From the NCBI GenBank assembly GCA_016930135.1, contig JAFGHM010000061.1, positions 1-32,357 on the forward strand: a stretch of 32,357 bases of DNA, written 5' to 3'. The DNA is from Thermoplasmatota archaeon. Its GTDB lineage: Archaea > Thermoplasmatota > Thermoplasmata > UBA10834. The notes below the pieces were generated by a model. The model was not told the DNA's origin, did no database searches, and was given only the letters and a program-made list of their open reading frames with translations. A program made the position numbers and the translations under genes. Shown piece by piece: positions 31,580 to 32,357 of the stretch (the first letter of the stretch is position 1; each line of letters starts with the position of its first letter).

Positions 31580-31595
31580 CCTACTTTTAAGTAGG
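31580..31595 (+). promoter_or_regulatory. lysS promoter with a palindrome over the TATA box
   Basis: CCTACTTTTAAGTAGG has 7-bp inverted arms around TT, with the TATA-like TTTTAAG in its centre. It lies 45-60 nt before the lysS ATG. A repressor bound here would block TATA-binding protein. Confidence 0.5.
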
Positions 31596-31639
31596 CAGGC
31601 CGGAATGCAGAGTGCGGCGCCCTTTGGAGGGGACCAGCC

Positions 31640-32357
31640 ATGCCTGAAGATGTGAGCGACCTGAGAGCCCTTAGGAGGGCCAAGCTGGATGAGCTGAAGG
31701 CCAAGGGGCTCAACCCGTACGAGAAGTACAGGTACGTCAGGACGCACGACTCCTCGGGGATCAAGAGGGAGTTCGAGGGGATCGGAGCGGAGAAGAGCGA
31801 GAAGACGGTATCCACCGCTGGCCGGATAATGGGCATGAGGATCCACGGCAAGGCGGGCTTCGCCGACCTCCAGGACAGAGAGGGGCGGGTGCAGGTCTAC
31901 TTCAAGTTGGATGAGCTGGGAAAGGAGAGGTTCGACCTATTCAGATCGCTCGACAAGGGCGACGTTGTCGGCGTGAAGGGACGCGTTTTCAGGACGAAGA
32001 TGGGCGAGATCACAGTCGCGGTCGAGGGCTTCGAGATACTCACCAAGGCCCTTGAGCCGTACCCCGACCAGTTCCACGGGCTTCAGGATGTGGAGACCAG
32101 GTACAGGAAGAGATACCTCGACCTGATAATGAACCAGGATGTGAGGGAGCGTTTCATCAAGAGAAGCAAGATGGTGGCGTACATGAGGGACTGGCTGAAC
32201 GAAAAGGGGTATCTCGAGATCGAGACCCCGATCCTCCAGCCCCTCTACGGCGGCGCCCTGGCGAGGCCGTTCGTGACGCATCACAACTTCCTCGACATGG
32301 ACCTCTACCTCAGGATAGCGCCCGAGCTGTACCACAAGAGGTGCATAGTCGGGGACC
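31640..32357 (+). CDS. lysS: Lysyl-tRNA synthetase, class II (cut by window end)
   Basis: The first 239 codons. Residues about 55-140 form the anticodon-binding OB fold (TVSTAGRIMGMRIHGKAGF, GDVVGVKGRVF). The class II catalytic domain begins with LEPYPDQFHGLQDVETRYR and motif 1 (LNEKGYLEIETPILQP). GGALARPFVTHHN and LYLRIAPELYHKR (the beginning of motif 2) follow. It joins lysine to tRNA-Lys. Many archaea use the unrelated class I enzyme instead, so the class II form is of taxonomic value. The ATG at 31640 lies 9 nt after GGAGGGG. Confidence 0.94.
   Translation, partial: MPEDVSDLRALRRAKLDELKAKGLNPYEKYRYVRTHDSSGIKREFEGIGAEKSEKTVSTAGRIMGMRIHGKAGFADLQDREGRVQVYFKLDELGKERFDLFRSLDKGDVVGVKGRVFRTKMGEITVAVEGFEILTKALEPYPDQFHGLQDVETRYRKRYLDLIMNQDVRERFIKRSKMVAYMRDWLNEKGYLEIETPILQPLYGGALARPFVTHHNFLDMDLYLRIAPELYHKRCIVGD

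Overview
The window looks archaeal. It has a Sec61-beta (SecG) gene, an archaemetzincin, a UPF0216 protein, TATA-box promoters about 25-30 nt ahead of leaderless starts mixed with strong GGAGGTGA ribosome sites, and a surface protein that joins a NosD beta-helix, PKD domains and a PEF-type C-terminal anchor. Together with a class II LysS, this fits a Thermoplasmatota-like euryarchaeon. That placement is inference from gene style, not from a marker-gene comparison.

Positions 7-18552 are an integrated mobile element of about 18.5 kb. It lies between the 3' end of a tRNA gene (1-27) and a 22-bp exact copy of that end (18531-18552). The left part, on the minus strand, carries a tyrosine integrase, a serine resolvase, a ribbon-helix-helix protein and a DUF3987-like replication ATPase. 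Next is a plus-strand operon of a thioredoxin (WCWPC), an unknown protein, a 33-residue membrane peptide and a LAGLIDADG-type protein. Further right are a zinc ribbon protein, a winged-helix protein, a two-helix membrane protein, and an operon encoding an unknown protein, ParB and a C2H2 zinc-finger protein, with no ParA. The right part (about 10.5-15 kb) has small membrane and zinc proteins, two HNH proteins and a probable Nmad3 (nucleotide-modification-associated) protein. It also has a field of GGTTACC repeats with a duplicated ~100-bp unit, and upstream motifs shared by three genes. A 1136-residue secreted and anchored protein fills the right edge. I recognised no capsid, portal or terminase gene, so an integrative plasmid or virus remnant is likelier than a complete virus.

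From 18553 the window is chromosomal: TrmO, an ICMT/PEMT-like membrane methyltransferase, a 200-codon gene broken by three in-frame stops, archaemetzincin and UPF0216. A minus-strand histidine operon follows (hisG-D-C-H-A-B-F-IE plus a PHP-family phosphatase candidate), with overlapping starts and stops. The window ends with a GAF-histidine kinase, secG, a CheY-like receiver that has no canonical start codon, and the first 239 codons of lysS.

The most interesting part is the right half of the element: a ParA-less ParB/zinc-finger operon, a repeat field that could be its centromere or the element's origin, and a co-regulated Nmad3/membrane/HNH cassette lying between the two copies of the duplicated unit.
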